A stretch of 64,000 bases of DNA, from contig NZ_DS981486.1 in the NCBI RefSeq assembly GCF_000154845.1, positions 16,143 to 80,142 on the forward strand. The letters are read 5' to 3'. This DNA is from Phocaeicola coprocola DSM 17136. GTDB lineage: Bacteria; Bacteroidota; Bacteroidia; Bacteroidales; Bacteroidaceae. Of this stretch, positions 9,437 to 18,063 are shown in pieces. Below the pieces are notes generated by a model. That model did no database searches. It was given only the letters and a program-made list of their open reading frames with translations, and was not told where the DNA came from. How positions within the stretch are numbered: the stretch's first letter is position 1; the number at the start of each line of letters is the position of its first letter. A program made the position numbers and the translations under genes.

Positions 9437-10201
9437 GTGGATATAGAACAAAAAAGCAAAATAAACCAACTGCTGCTTTCCGCCACTCCCAAAGGATTGT
9501 TATTCTCCGAATGGCTGAAAAGGAACGGTTATTCCGACCAGTTGATAAAAAGATACCGGGAATCCGGCTGGCTTGAGATGCTGTCAAAGGGAGTCATGTA
9601 CCGAACGGGAGACAGCCTGTCGGCATACGCCGCATTGTCCTGCTACAACAGGCAATTGGGCAAGACGTTCCGTGTCGCAGCTCATTCTGCATTGGAACTG
9701 TTCGGCTTCAACCACTATGTGCCTATGGGGAAACCGTTGCTGATGGTGGCACACGGCAAACAGCGTGTTCCGGAATGGATACGCCACGATGTTTTCGACA
9801 GGGTGATAAAACCGTTTTCCACCGATACCTTTTCAGAACCGCAGACCGCAACGATTGTGAAATACGAAGTGGATCTGCTGGTTTCTACACCTGAACAGGC
9901 ATTCTTGGAATGTCTGTTGCTTGCACCGCAACAATATTCCTATATGGACTTGTTCTATATGATGGAACAACTGACAACGCTGCGTCCCGAAATGCTACAG
10001 CAACTGCTCGAAACGACCAAGAACCTTAAAGTAAAGCGTATGTTCCTTTATATGGCAGAAAAAGCGGGACACTATTGGTTCGAGGCACTTGATACATCCA
10101 AAATAGGACTGGGAACCTCCAAATTGCAACTGTCAAAAAACGGGATTTATATCTCCAAATACAAAATAACCGTACCTAAAGAACTGAACGAATATGAATG
10201 A
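9437..10201 (+). CDS. abiEi: AbiEi-type antitoxin (type IV toxin-antitoxin system)
   Basis: Transcriptional repressor and antitoxin of the AbiE family. From the GTG at 9437 the protein is 254 aa and begins like other family members: a short winged-helix N-terminal domain (INQLLLSATPKGLLFSEWL ... QLIKRYRESGWLE) followed by the AbiEi C-terminal domain (FRVAAHSALELFGFNHYVPM). An ATG at 9296 gives a longer 301-aa version. Its extra 47 residues look unlike protein and cover the putative promoter at 9380-9407, so GTG is preferred, with moderate certainty. The gene overlaps abiEii by 8 bp, the usual coupling of this pair. Confidence 0.8.
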   Translation: MDIEQKSKINQLLLSATPKGLLFSEWLKRNGYSDQLIKRYRESGWLEMLSKGVMYRTGDSLSAYAALSCYNRQLGKTFRVAAHSALELFGFNHYVPMGKPLLMVAHGKQRVPEWIRHDVFDRVIKPFSTDTFSEPQTATIVKYEVDLLVSTPEQAFLECLLLAPQQYSYMDLFYMMEQLTTLRPEMLQQLLETTKNLKVKRMFLYMAEKAGHYWFEALDTSKIGLGTSKLQLSKNGIYISKYKITVPKELNEYE

Positions 10202-11105
10202 CATCTATAAAAAACAGGTGGCATTGTTGATACGCATTATGCCGTCCGTGTACCGCATCAAAGATTTTGCTGTGCATGGAGGTACGGCTATCAACCTGTT
10301 TCATAAAAACATGCCTCGCTATTCAGTCGATATAGACCTCACCTATATTCCCGTAAAGGAAAGGGCCGAGAGTCTGGACGCAATCAACAACCATCTGCGA
10401 ACTTTGAAAAGCTACATAGAAAAATCCATACCGGGCATAAAAGTGATCCACAAGCATGATGTCTGGAAATTACAATGTACTTTGGACGGTGCGACCGTCA
10501 AAATCGAAGTGAACGGGACAAAGCGGGGTATCATCGGAGAGACAGAGGACAGGAAACTGTGCGAACGGGCTGAAACGGAGTTCAATATGACCTGTAAAGC
10601 ACGTACAGTTTCTTATTCGCAGCTTTACGGGGGCAAAATTGCAGCGGCATTAAGCCGCCAACACCCACGGGACCTGTTCGATTGCAAGTATATGGAAATG
10701 GCGTCGTTTCATGATGTCAAGAACGGCTTCATGCTTTGCCTGTTGGGGAGCGACAAGCCTGTCATCGAATCTTTGCAGCCGAACGCCATCGACCAGACGG
10801 AAGCACTGGAAAAGCAGTTTGAGGGAATGTCCGATACTCCATTCACTTATTCGGATTATGAAGAGGCAAGGCATAACCTCATTCAGCAGGTAAACGACAG
10901 CCTGACCGAAACAGACCGGGAATTTCTTCTGTCATTTGAAAACGGCGAACCCGATTGGGAAAAATGCTGTGCCGGAGATTTAAGCCGCTATCCGTCCGTA
11001 AAATGGAAATTACAGAACATTGCCAAGCTGAAAAAGAGCAATCCTCAAAAGCACAAGGCGGGATTGGAAAAGCTACAGACCTTCTTATTTCCGAAGAAGG
11101 GATAA
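10194..11105 (+). CDS. abiEii: AbiEii nucleotidyltransferase toxin
   Basis: A 303-aa nucleotidyltransferase-fold toxin of the AbiEii/AbiGii family, the bacteriostatic partner of AbiEi, known in this family for phage defence by abortive infection. The N-terminal core shows the expected HGGTAINLF (residues about 28-36) and the acidic catalytic pattern YSVDIDLTY. Downstream come the family features IEVNGTKRG and SYSQLYGGKIAAALSRQHPRD (LF follows). Its start overlaps the end of abiEi (ATGAATGA). As ICE cargo it could stabilise the element as well as defend against phage. Confidence 0.88.
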   Translation: MNDIYKKQVALLIRIMPSVYRIKDFAVHGGTAINLFHKNMPRYSVDIDLTYIPVKERAESLDAINNHLRTLKSYIEKSIPGIKVIHKHDVWKLQCTLDGATVKIEVNGTKRGIIGETEDRKLCERAETEFNMTCKARTVSYSQLYGGKIAAALSRQHPRDLFDCKYMEMASFHDVKNGFMLCLLGSDKPVIESLQPNAIDQTEALEKQFEGMSDTPFTYSDYEEARHNLIQQVNDSLTETDREFLLSFENGEPDWEKCCAGDLSRYPSVKWKLQNIAKLKKSNPQKHKAGLEKLQTFLFPKKG

Positions 11106-11164
11106 GTTTTTATGGGCATCATGCCGGACAGATTGGTGTTAACGGAAAAACAATATTTGGAATC

Positions 11165-11614
11165 ATGTACAATATGCGAGAAATAAAAGAGGAAGACTTT
11201 GAAGCGGTGGCAAAATTTGAAATTGAAATTTCTGAAATCTCATTCGGAGAAAAGGCTATTACTGACCTCGAGTTCCACTGCAAGAAATTAGCCAAAGCAA
11301 AAGACCGACGCGGAATGATCGTGATAGAAGACACGGAATCCGGTAAAATTGTGGGCTGGGTATGGATGGAGAAAAAGCAGAACAGCCTGACCGGAGAGGT
11401 TTATGCCAACTTCAAGTCCATTTATGCGGATGAGTGCATTCGAGGAATGCAAATTGTAGACGACCTGTTTGAAAAAAGCATAGAATATGCGAGAGAGTGC
11501 AAGGCGGCTTATATTGTCGGCAAGGTTCATGCCGGGAACGTACCGATGCGCTCTTTGTATAAAAAGCATTGCTTCGAGCCAACCCATGTAACGATGGAAA
11601 GGAAATTGTTATGA
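11165..11614 (+). CDS. GNAT family N-acetyltransferase
   Basis: A 149-aa acetyltransferase of the GNAT fold: REIKEEDFEAVAKFE at the N-terminus, central strands GMIVIEDTESGKIVGWVWM, and the C-terminal part IVGKVHAGNVPMRSLYKKH with the N-x-x-M-x-x-L-Y-x-K-x-G/H pattern of GNAT motif B. The frame is open upstream into abiEii; the ATG at 11165 (or 11174) gives the normal domain start. The substrate is unknown. Its partner genes are an AraC regulator, overlapped by 4 bp, and the convergent polyamine-type fusion enzyme. Acetylation of a polyamine or similar amine is therefore a reasonable but unproven idea. Confidence 0.75.
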   Translation: MYNMREIKEEDFEAVAKFEIEISEISFGEKAITDLEFHCKKLAKAKDRRGMIVIEDTESGKIVGWVWMEKKQNSLTGEVYANFKSIYADECIRGMQIVDDLFEKSIEYARECKAAYIVGKVHAGNVPMRSLYKKHCFEPTHVTMERKLL

Positions 11615-12474
11615 TAACGTCCGGCATACAAAGTTTTGCTCTCTCGCATGGCGAACAATACAAACACGGAAGAACAAGCCTGCGTGACTTGTCAGGTAAA
11701 CTGCCTTTCGTGGCAAACGGGTGTACCATGCTGTTATGCGTTGAAGGCCGGGCTGTCGTAACCACCAATACACGAAAACGGACATTCCGCAAAGGTGATT
11801 TGCTTGTGTTGTTTTCGGACACCTTATTTGCACCGCTGTGTGTTTCTCCTTCATTCACGGCAGAATATATATCCTTGTCATTGGAACTGACAGGGGAGAT
11901 TTTCTACAAAATGACTTCCCCCGCATTTTGGGACGGACTGTATGAATATCCGGTCTGCCGACTTTCGGAAGCACAATACTCATTGGCAGACGGAGTGTTC
12001 AAGCAGATGATATGGGCGATGGAGAACGGTGATGAAGAAAGCCGGAAAAACATCCTGCAAAATTGCATTTACAATGTTTTTCTGGCTTTAGATATTGTGT
12101 TCAAGCCGATGTTTCCCGACTTGGGCAAGTGTTATCAAAAGGATCAGTCAAGGGTGCTGTTCGGCAAGTTCATGTCACTGCTGGCTAAGAATTTCCATGT
12201 AAAAAGAGATGTACGATATTATGCGGACAGGCTTTGCATCACGACCGATTACCTTTATAAGATAACCTGCAAAATAGAACAGCGGACTCCGAAGGAAATC
12301 ATTGACCTGTTTGTCGTAACGGAACTCAAACGCTATTTGGACAACACAGAACAGTCCGTCAAAGACCTGGCCCGTCTGTTCCATTTCGAAGACGCGTCGT
12401 ACCTTTGCCGCTTTTTCCGCCGCACGGCAGGCTGTTCCGTTTCCGAATACCGCAACAGGCTTAGCCGCTCATAG
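11611..12474 (+). CDS. AraC family transcriptional regulator
   Basis: A 287-aa regulator: N-terminal cupin-like effector domain (GCTMLLCVEGRAVVTTNTRK ... FRKGDLLVLFSD) and C-terminal AraC DNA-binding domain with two helix-turn-helix units (YYADRLCITTDYLYKITCK; SVKDLARLFHFEDASYLCRF, ending FRRTAGCSVSEYR). The ATG at 11611 overlaps the GNAT stop (ATGA), so the pair is translationally coupled. The last 142 bp overlap the 3' end of the convergent gene for the BpsA/SpeD-like fusion enzyme. Local control of that gene or of the GNAT is inferred from context only. Confidence 0.85.
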   Translation: MITSGIQSFALSHGEQYKHGRTSLRDLSGKLPFVANGCTMLLCVEGRAVVTTNTRKRTFRKGDLLVLFSDTLFAPLCVSPSFTAEYISLSLELTGEIFYKMTSPAFWDGLYEYPVCRLSEAQYSLADGVFKQMIWAMENGDEESRKNILQNCIYNVFLALDIVFKPMFPDLGKCYQKDQSRVLFGKFMSLLAKNFHVKRDVRYYADRLCITTDYLYKITCKIEQRTPKEIIDLFVVTELKRYLDNTEQSVKDLARLFHFEDASYLCRFFRRTAGCSVSEYRNRLSRS

Positions 12475-14000
12475 GCTCCCCGTATCAAATCGCTGTATTC
12501 CACTTTCGCACATCCGAGCCGCTCCTGCAAATAGTCGAAAGCAGTCCACGGACGGACATTGGTGCCGCATGTGAACAAATCGACAGCGGCATAACCACAC
12601 TCCGGCCACGTGTGTATGGTCAAGTGGGATTCTTGGATGACCACCACACCGCTCACACCCACTGGGGCGTATTTGTGAAAGTTTTCCTGTACTATGGTCG
12701 CTCCGGCACTTACTGCCGCTTCGTGCATGAATGTGCGAATCTGTTCCACATCGTCCAGTTTTTCCGGGTCGCAGTTGTAGAAGTCTGCAAGGATGTGATG
12801 CCCTAAGGGAAGGTATTGCTTTTTATCCGTATTCCCGTTTTTGTGCAGTCTGTCGAAAACCGTAGCTCCGCATACATTGCAGCCTTGTTTTTTCAACTCC
12901 CTGATGGTCTGATATTCCGCCTCTTTCCCCACGGCATAGACTTTGCCGCATTGCCGGCAGCGGTAACGGTTTTGCCGGAGATTGCGGTCTGCGGTGTAGA
13001 TGTCATCGCGCCCTCGTTTTTCGAGAGGAAACAAGGCGCGTGTACGTTCTGTCGTTTCCAGGACAAAGAGCTGTCCTTTGTTGCCCAAAAGAGATGCGCC
13101 CATGTATTCATTGAACCGGGTGAACATCTCTTTGATGGCCAGTCCGTGCAGTTGGAAACATTTTTGCAGAAAGTAAACCTCCGTTGCCGACTTGTTCCCG
13201 AACGAGAAAAAGATTCTCAATCCGGACTCTTCTTTCAGTACGCTAATGGCACGTGACAGGAACAAGGAAGCTCCCTCTTGCGTATAAGGCGGATCGGTGA
13301 ACAGGCAGTCGAAACGCCCGCACAAATGCGGAGGCAGAGGCATCCTCAAATCCACCCGTTCACAACTTATCGGCAGGGCGAACCGTCCGGCCAGCCGCTC
13401 CAGACACTCGATATAACGACCGTCCATCTCAAGTACATGGATGTGTGTCGGGCAGATGCTTGGACCGGGATAAAGTTCTTTCAGCAGAAACCCGATGGCA
13501 AGGCTGACAAAATCATCATCGCCCATGCATACGATTTGTCTGCCTGTCAATGTGCCGTTTGCCAAGCAGAGCAAAGCCCTGCGGAATGCTGTCTGTACGG
13601 TACATTGGGCTTGGTCCAGTGCTACATCCGCTACGGGGCGTTCGTCGAATGCCGCACGGTATTTTTTACTCAGCGCGTCAGCGTATGCGTCCCTTGCCTG
13701 TTCGCTTTCCGCCAGTCGGCGATACAGGCAGAGGTCAATCCCCTTGAATCCAAGAGCTTGTTCCACATACTCCTTTCCGTTATGAGTAAGCCCTACGCCT
13801 CCGCTGCATTGTTCCAATATGCCCAGCCTGATACCTTCGTTCTTTATGGCGGTCACGATAGGTACCGGCAAGAGTAATTTTTGAGAGAGGGCTTTGTTGG
13901 AAAGTGGCGCAAAACAATACAGCTCCTGAAAATAAAGTTCAATAATCCGTCGGCTATCCTTAATTGATACTGTCTTAAATATTTTGTCGATATAATCCAT
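12333..14000 (-). CDS. Fusion enzyme: BpsA-like aminopropyltransferase, zinc ribbon, AdoMet decarboxylase (SpeD)
   Basis: A 555-aa three-part protein. Residues 1-about 330 resemble BpsA (DUF43), the branched-polyamine synthase that transfers aminopropyl groups from decarboxylated AdoMet: a winged-helix-like N-terminus, CMGDDDFVSLAIGF (about 159-172) and the catalytic-type FTDPPYTQEG (about 235-244). A zinc ribbon follows (CRQC ... CNVC, about 346-376). Residues about 399-515 are a complete class 1 bacterial AdoMet decarboxylase proenzyme (LGHHILADFYNCDP; ESHLTIHTWPE), with the self-cleavage Ser at position 458 that becomes the pyruvoyl cofactor, so the enzyme could make and use its own aminopropyl donor. 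A basic tail of about 40 residues overlaps the convergent AraC gene. The product (branched or linear polyamine, or another amine) is not known. Confidence 0.85.
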   Translation of the reverse strand: MDYIDKIFKTVSIKDSRRIIELYFQELYCFAPLSNKALSQKLLLPVPIVTAIKNEGIRLGILEQCSGGVGLTHNGKEYVEQALGFKGIDLCLYRRLAESEQARDAYADALSKKYRAAFDERPVADVALDQAQCTVQTAFRRALLCLANGTLTGRQIVCMGDDDFVSLAIGFLLKELYPGPSICPTHIHVLEMDGRYIECLERLAGRFALPISCERVDLRMPLPPHLCGRFDCLFTDPPYTQEGASLFLSRAISVLKEESGLRIFFSFGNKSATEVYFLQKCFQLHGLAIKEMFTRFNEYMGASLLGNKGQLFVLETTERTRALFPLEKRGRDDIYTADRNLRQNRYRCRQCGKVYAVGKEAEYQTIRELKKQGCNVCGATVFDRLHKNGNTDKKQYLPLGHHILADFYNCDPEKLDDVEQIRTFMHEAAVSAGATIVQENFHKYAPVGVSGVVVIQESHLTIHTWPECGYAAVDLFTCGTNVRPWTAFDYLQERLGCAKVEYSDLIRGAYERLSLLRYSETEQPAVRRKKRQRYDASSKWNRRARSLTDCSVLSK

Positions 14001-14028
14001 TTATTACATATCGTTGATTTACAGGCTG

Positions 14029-14036
14029 CAAAAATA
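14029..14036 (-). promoter_or_regulatory. -7 element upstream of the fusion enzyme gene
   Basis: Read on the - strand, TATTTTTG fits TAnnTTTG and lies 28 bp upstream of the ATG at 14000. A TTTTG lies 23 bp further upstream, slightly longer than the usual spacer. Confidence 0.45.
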
Positions 14037-14107
14037 GAACAACATCATTAAGTAATAGAGAGCAAAATCCTGCTGATATGGGTACTTTTCAATACAAAGG
14101 CAGATAG

Positions 14108-14400
14108 GTTGGATATATGGCCAGACGGCTCAGGACTTCATCCAAACAAAAACCGGTATAGGCGGCTCAATGAACGTACAGGAAGCGGAGGAGTTTAAGA
14201 CCTCGAAGTTCTTCTGCAAAACGGATTTCGACATGAAGGAAATCAAGAAGGGGGAAGCGGCGTATGTACCGTTACTGAAGTTCCACACGTTCAAGTCGAG
14301 GGAGGAACAGGAACGCATTCTTTATCGGAATTTCGTGAATGTGGGAATGGAGGTAAAAGAAATGATAAAGGACGTGCTGAACAAACGGGAAACTAAATAG
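14108..14400 (+). pseudogene. Duplicated 3' fragment of traG
   Basis: Near-identical to the last ~290 bp of traG (8917-9208) with scattered substitutions (for example GGATATATGG against GGATCTGCGG, and VPLLKFHTF for VPLPKFYTF). The reading frame is intact to a TAG at 14398-14400 but has no N-terminal or ATPase part, so it cannot be a working coupling protein. The similarity continues about 90 bp past the stop, through a decayed copy of the traG terminator hairpin (about 14430-14455). Scattered rather than identical sequence points to recombination with a related element rather than a fresh tandem duplication. Confidence 0.85.
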
Positions 14401-14770
14401 AAAGCCAGATTCCGATATGAGGGAACTAAAAAACGCCTGCAATGATTCCGTGATTATTGCGGACGTTTCGGCGTTTCCTATCTATTGTGAAAATCTTATA
14501 GTTCAAAATCAGCTTCTTGCGGCCCTACATAAAAGAAGGGAAATCAGGTGTTTTTTATATAACGGGTACATTTACCAGTCCCCCTTTTTTTGTATAATAC
14601 CTGCATCTTCCGTTTTGGAGATAAACTCCCGAACCTGTTTTTCGGACAGTATATCTGCGAATATTTCCTTGAGGACAGCCCGGTTGATACAACCATTTTT
14701 ACGGAAACAACAATAAAATCCTTTCAGTCTTTTACCGCAGTTTCGACGGGAGTTTATGAAAATAAAGTCG

Positions 14771-14778
14771 TATCTTTG
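14771..14778 (+). promoter_or_regulatory. -7 element for the DMT transporter gene
   Basis: TATCTTTG matches TAnnTTTG and ends 27 bp before the GTG start of the transporter gene. Confidence 0.5.
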
Positions 14779-14805
14779 CACTCTCTATCAAACAGATAAA
14801 TCCAT

Positions 14806-15699
14806 GTGAACAAAGGGTTGAACGGACATATCGCCATGCTTTCGACACAAATTATTTGTGGTTTGAATGTACCTGTCGGTAAATCGCTCCTGGCAGAGTG
14901 GATGACACCGATTGGGCTTGCCTCCTCTCGTGTTTTATTCGCCACGCTGATATTTTGGACGATCGGGCTTGTTTTCAGGAGAGAAAAGGTCAATGCCAAA
15001 GACTTGATGGTGATTGCTTTGGGCGGTATTTCCGGTGTTGCTTGTACTTATCTTTCCTTTGCGTGGGGACTTAATTATACGACACCAGTTCACTTCGCAC
15101 TTATTGTCGCCTTAAATCCAATCGTAGTTATGCTCTTTTCCGTATTGTTTTTAAAAGAAGCTATCAACCGGCGGAAGTTGACAGGTGTTCTGTTGGGAAT
15201 TGCAGGAGCATGGGTCTTGATTTCACAAATGGATATTGCCGCATCCGTTGAAAATCATATACTTGGCATTGTTTTCGCCATCGTCAATACAGTTATGCTC
15301 GGATTTTATCTGATTATCATCCGAAGAGTGGCGATAAAATACTCTCCTGTCACACTTCAAAAATGGATGTTCCTATTTGCAGCATTGTCCATGCTGCCGT
15401 TCAGTATAAATGAATTGTACGTGCAACCGCTTTATCAGTCCGCGTTCTGTTGGCAACCATTACTCCAGCTTGTATTCGTATTGTTGCTGGCAACTGTTCT
15501 CAACAATCTGCTATATCCCGTCGCTCTCAAGGGGATACAGCCCACCACTGCCAGCATTTACATCAACCTACAGCCTATTATAGCTTCTGTCGTTGCCATT
15601 TTAATCGGGCAGGACATTTTTAGCTGGGATGAACCGGTTTCGGCCATACTTGTCATATCCGGTGTTTTACTGGTCAGTCATTCACAAAATAAAAAATAA
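14806..15699 (+). CDS. DMT superfamily (EamA) transporter
   Basis: A 297-aa inner-membrane protein with about ten hydrophobic segments and two repeated EamA domains (first ending near GAWVLISQM, second near ILVISGVLLVSH). It includes the typical ALNPIVVMLFSVLFLKEAI and ASIYINLQPIIASVVAILIG motifs. DMT proteins usually export amino acids, amines or other small metabolites. A GTG start at 14806 is used, because the ATG at 14804 runs straight into TGA. It converges with the AraC gene that ends 2 bp downstream. Although it sits just past the traG duplicate, its closeness to the polyamine-type enzyme raises the possibility that it exports that product (speculative). Confidence 0.88.
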   Translation: MNKGLNGHIAMLSTQIICGLNVPVGKSLLAEWMTPIGLASSRVLFATLIFWTIGLVFRREKVNAKDLMVIALGGISGVACTYLSFAWGLNYTTPVHFALIVALNPIVVMLFSVLFLKEAINRRKLTGVLLGIAGAWVLISQMDIAASVENHILGIVFAIVNTVMLGFYLIIIRRVAIKYSPVTLQKWMFLFAALSMLPFSINELYVQPLYQSAFCWQPLLQLVFVLLLATVLNNLLYPVALKGIQPTTASIYINLQPIIASVVAILIGQDIFSWDEPVSAILVISGVLLVSHSQNKK

Positions 15700-15701
15700 A
15701 G

Positions 15702-16601
15702 CTAATTTGCGGTTCTGTATTCATTGGGCGTACACCCGGCCATTTTCTTGAACCAACGGCTGAAGTGTTGCGGATATGGAAATCCAAGTTCATAGGATAT
15801 TTCACTTATGGACTTCGCCGTATTGAATACCCGCTCTTTAGCGACATCGAGCATTTTCTGCTGGATGTGTTTCAGGGCAGGCATTCCCGTTTCTTTTTTC
15901 ATCAGGTCACTGAAATAATTCGGGGAAAGACAAAGTTTGTATGCACAATATTGCACAGTCGGCATCCCTCCATGCCTTGCAGGGGCATCAGAGGCGAAAT
16001 ACTCATCCAGAAGGTCCTCGAAACGCGCTAACAGGTCGTGATTGGCATTGTCGCGGGTGATGAACTGACGGTCGTAGAAGCGGATGCAATAATCAAGCAG
16101 CAGCTTGATGTTATCCACGATGAGCGAACGGCTGTGCTTGTCGATAGGATACTGCAGCTCAATGCGAATTTTTTCCATACATTCTATAACCGTCCGTCTT
16201 TCTTGTTTGGAAAGGTGCAGGGCTTCGTTGGCATTGTAAGAAAAATATGAATAATCTTTCATTATATGCGCCAATGGTGTACCTCGCAGAAATTCGGGAT
16301 GAAATGCAACAACCCATCCTTCGGGCTGGTGCAGCTGCCCGTCATCTTCAGATCCCATTACCTGACCGGGGGCGAGGAAAAGCATCGTCCCCTGCTGATA
16401 ATCGTATATACTTTTTCCATATTTAAGATTTCCACAGTTCGCATCTTTCAATAGAATAGCATAGATGTTATACAGTTTTTTCCCGAACCGGAGAGGCTTC
16501 CCTTTACTGCCTTCAATAACGCTGACCAACGGGTGCAGGGTCTCCACGCCAAAATAGTCGTTGTACTGCTGGACTGTATCAACCTTCATTATTTCACTCA
16601 T
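15702..16601 (-). CDS. AraC family transcriptional regulator
   Basis: A 299-aa regulator with an N-terminal sensing domain (MLFLAPGQVMGSEDDGQL, a cupin-like fold) and a C-terminal AraC domain (YCAYKLCLSPNYFSDLMKKE; SISEISYELGFPYPQHFSRW). A later ATG (MKVDTV) is possible. The -7 element TATATTTG on the - strand (16633-16626) lies 25 bp upstream of the ATG. It is transcribed divergently from the aldo/keto reductase operon, the usual arrangement for a local regulator of its neighbour. Confidence 0.88.
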   Translation of the reverse strand: MSEIMKVDTVQQYNDYFGVETLHPLVSVIEGSKGKPLRFGKKLYNIYAILLKDANCGNLKYGKSIYDYQQGTMLFLAPGQVMGSEDDGQLHQPEGWVVAFHPEFLRGTPLAHIMKDYSYFSYNANEALHLSKQERRTVIECMEKIRIELQYPIDKHSRSLIVDNIKLLLDYCIRFYDRQFITRDNANHDLLARFEDLLDEYFASDAPARHGGMPTVQYCAYKLCLSPNYFSDLMKKETGMPALKHIQQKMLDVAKERVFNTAKSISEISYELGFPYPQHFSRWFKKMAGCTPNEYRTAN

Positions 16602-16625
16602 AATTTCCTCTTTTTTAAGTCATTG

Positions 16626-16633
16626 CAAATATA
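16626..16633 (-). promoter_or_regulatory. -7 element for AraC regulator gene
   Basis: TATATTTG on the - strand fits TAnnTTTG, 25 bp before the AraC start codon. Confidence 0.5.
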
Positions 16634-16725
16634 GCTATTTTTCTGTGATAGCTTTTCATTCTGCTTTTAATTAAAAGCAAAGATACGGATTCCCGATGGT
16701 ACGGCATATACCGAAATCATCGTTT

Positions 16726-16835
16726 TGGATACCAATTTTACTGGTATACCGGCATCGTTCTTACCGGCCCGTTGAAATTGGTAATTCTATCCGTGAAATT
16801 GATACACAGGCTCTTAATTCCCCTATCTAATTTTG
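16726..16835 (+). promoter_or_regulatory. Divergent regulatory region of the aldo/keto reductase operon
   Basis: TAATTTTG at 16828-16835 fits the -7 consensus for the reductase gene. Upstream lie ACCAATTTTACTGGT and, in opposite orientation about 45 bp on, AAATTGGT. These repeated ACCAAT/ATTGGT half-sites are plausible operators for the divergent AraC regulator. Confidence 0.4.
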
Positions 16836-16866
16836 CAATCAGAAAGATAATCAAACAGATAACGAC

Positions 16867-18054
<1,188 letters not shown>

Positions 18055-18063
18055 GAAGGGCGT

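Noticed and set aside
9225..9446. Small frame after traG (MRESKKNACNDS...), with a counterpart at 14417-14716
   Set aside because: The shared part is encoded by the terminator hairpin duplicated with the traG end; the remainder is unrelated between the two copies.
14572..14781. 69-codon - strand frame with a winged-helix-like end (SEKQVREFISKTEDAGIIQK)
   Set aside because: Might be the remnant of a DNA-binding protein, but it overlaps the DMT promoter and lacks most of any domain, so it is not called as a gene.
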